A stretch of DNA of 64,000 nt from Paracoccus stylophorae (GTDB lineage Bacteria; Pseudomonadota; Alphaproteobacteria; Rhodobacterales; Rhodobacteraceae), in assembly GCF_028553765.1 (NCBI RefSeq), contig NZ_CP067134.1, forward strand, positions 529,501 to 593,500, given 5' to 3'. Numbering within the stretch: the stretch's first letter is position 1; each line of letters begins with the position of its first letter. The position numbers and the translations under genes were made by a program. The notes under the pieces are model-generated. The model was not told the origin of the DNA, did not search any database, and saw nothing but the letters and a program-made list of their open reading frames with translations. Below, piece by piece: positions 63,020 through 64,000 of the stretch.

Positions 63020-63273
63020 GTGGCGAGCTTGGAAAGCCGTCCTGCGCGCTGGCGGCAAGGGAAGCGTGTAGCTCGCAGCGGTGGCCGCGGCCCGTCTTGC
63101 GCATATTCTCCGCTGCTGAAAAGAATGGGCGTCGAAGAAACCGCGCGGTTCTGGCGAATGCAGGTTCGGCGCGGCCGGACAGGTTGATCCGCGGAAAACA
63201 CCGGATCGTGGCGCTGAACGTCGGCAGCCGGCGCCCTCGAGCTCTGAGCCGCGATGGCCGAGGGCCGCGCCCG

Positions 63274-64000
63274 TCAGTCGAACGGGCTGGCCTTTCCGCC
63301 AGGATGCACATGATGGTAATAATCGGTCAGGCGCAGTTCTGCGGCGGCCGCCTGATCCAGAACCACCGTCGCCTTGCGATGCAGTTGCAGCGCCGAGGCC
63401 GGGCAGGCCGCCGACAGCGGCCCCTCGACCATGGCGGCGACAGCCGGCGCTTTCGATGCGCCGGTGGCCAGCAGCAGGCAATGTTTTGCATCCAGGATCG
63501 TGCCCACCCCCATGGTGATCGCGTAGGCGGGCGGTTCCGTGCCGGCGTCGAAATAGGGGCGGTTCGCCTCGCGCGTGCTGCGCGTCAGGGTCTTGATCCT
63601 GGTCCGCGAGTTCAGGGACGAGGTCGGTTCGTTGAAACCGATATGTCCGTTGCGGCCGATGCCCAGCAATTGCAGGTCGATACCCCCGGCCTCTTCGATC
63701 CGCCGGTCATAGGCGTCGGCCTCGGCCCGCGGATCGGCGGCATCGCCGCGCGGCAGATGGGCGTTTTGCGGGTCGATGTCGATATGGTCGAAAAGCCGTT
63801 CCTGCATATAGCTGTGATAGGAGGCGGGATGATCCGGCGACAGGCCGACATATTCGTCCAGATTGAAGGTCACGACCCCGGCAAAGGACAGCGAGGCGCG
63901 GTGCAGTTCGGACAGGCGCCGGTAAAGCGGCTCCATCGTGCCGCCGGTCGCCAGACCCAGAACGGTGCGGGGGCGGGATCGCACCTGCGTCTCGATCAGT
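63274..64000 (-). CDS. nagB: Glucosamine-6-phosphate deaminase (5' truncated by the window end)
   Basis: NagB converts glucosamine 6-phosphate to fructose 6-phosphate and ammonia. About 242 residues are present. The open frame continues through 64000 (LIETQVRSRPRTVLGLATGGT), so about 20-30 N-terminal residues are missing. Motifs are LGLATGGTMEP, FNLDEYVGLSPDHPASY (catalytic Asp), GIGRNGHIGFNEP (catalytic His/Glu) and MGVGTILDAKH. A nag operon may lie beyond the right edge. Confidence 0.95.
   Translation of the reverse strand, partial: LIETQVRSRPRTVLGLATGGTMEPLYRRLSELHRASLSFAGVVTFNLDEYVGLSPDHPASYHSYMQERLFDHIDIDPQNAHLPRGDAADPRAEADAYDRRIEEAGGIDLQLLGIGRNGHIGFNEPTSSLNSRTRIKTLTRSTREANRPYFDAGTEPPAYAITMGVGTILDAKHCLLLATGASKAPAVAAMVEGPLSAACPASALQLHRKATVVLDQAAAAELRLTDYYHHVHPGGKASPFD

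Noticed and set aside
63020..63273. Possible small gene between DUF1217 and nagB
   Set aside because: Open frames exist on both strands but lack ribosome sites, plausible composition or recognisable motifs. I see nothing supportable here.

Overview
The window is about 64 kb of GC-rich DNA with gene content typical of a Paracoccus-like alphaproteobacterium (family Rhodobacteraceae/Paracoccaceae). Indicators are FlaF/FlbT flagellin regulators, a DUF1217 flagellar protein, an SdhAF4-type DUF1674 protein, the lspA-DUF3035-M16-M16 order, an aglEFGAK alpha-glucoside uptake operon, a pqqABCDE operon with quinoprotein-relay genes, and ectoine hydroxylase. Genes are densely packed, with many 1-4 nt overlaps. 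I saw no rRNA, tRNA, transposase, prophage or CRISPR array. It reads as chromosomal or chromid backbone rather than a mobile island.

Layout. 1-8.6 kb: rightmost-to-leftmost minus-strand run rsmB, purH, lspA, a DUF3035 lipoprotein, a cytochrome P450 and two M16 peptidases. 8.7-16.2 kb: plus-strand sdhAF4, amidase, aminotransferase, ftsK, glycosyltransferase and a DUF2268 protein. 16.2-22.9 kb: minus-strand rhomboid, Trm112-like, Lon-substrate-binding-domain and thioredoxin/TPR operon, then xthA, ectD, a UbiH-family hydroxylase and an epimerase. 23-31.6 kb: plus-strand AMP nucleosidase, HU, a DMT exporter and a four-gene DNA repair cluster (exonuclease, ATP-dependent ligase, Lhr-like helicase, phosphoesterase) with exact 4-nt overlaps. 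31.7-36.7 kb: an outer membrane beta-barrel protein and pqqABCDE plus a SoxYZ-like carrier. 36.8-44.3 kb: a quinoprotein-relay metallohydrolase followed by aglEFGAK. 44.4-49.5 kb: a GAF/Fis-type regulator, aldehyde dehydrogenase, topoisomerase IB, DUF779 and argC. 49.6-54.4 kb: gcvTHP led by a tandem glycine riboswitch, with a decayed VOC gene inside the operon. 54.5-57.8 kb: an orphan ABC ATPase, histidine phosphatase, SDR and rpe. 58-63 kb: flagellar genes flgD, fliK, rod-binding protein, a small FlgN-like protein, flagellin, flaF, flbT and DUF1217. The window ends in a partial nagB.

How the parts fit. The pqq operon and its relay proteins (SoxYZ-like carrier and metallohydrolase) normally support a periplasmic quinoprotein dehydrogenase. 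No such dehydrogenase is encoded here, so it must lie elsewhere. The GAF regulator, aldehyde dehydrogenase and DUF779 set would dispose of the aldehyde product of alcohol oxidation. The agl operon imports and hydrolyses alpha-glucosides such as trehalose, maltose or sucrose. The most unusual items are an aldehyde dehydrogenase leader with mutually exclusive hairpins, a DUF2268 peptidase whose HExxH glutamate is glutamine, a VOC pseudogene between gcvH and gcvP, a P450 embedded in the lspA/M16 operon, and a dispersed intergenic hairpin element present three times. I did not find a clearly new multi-gene system.
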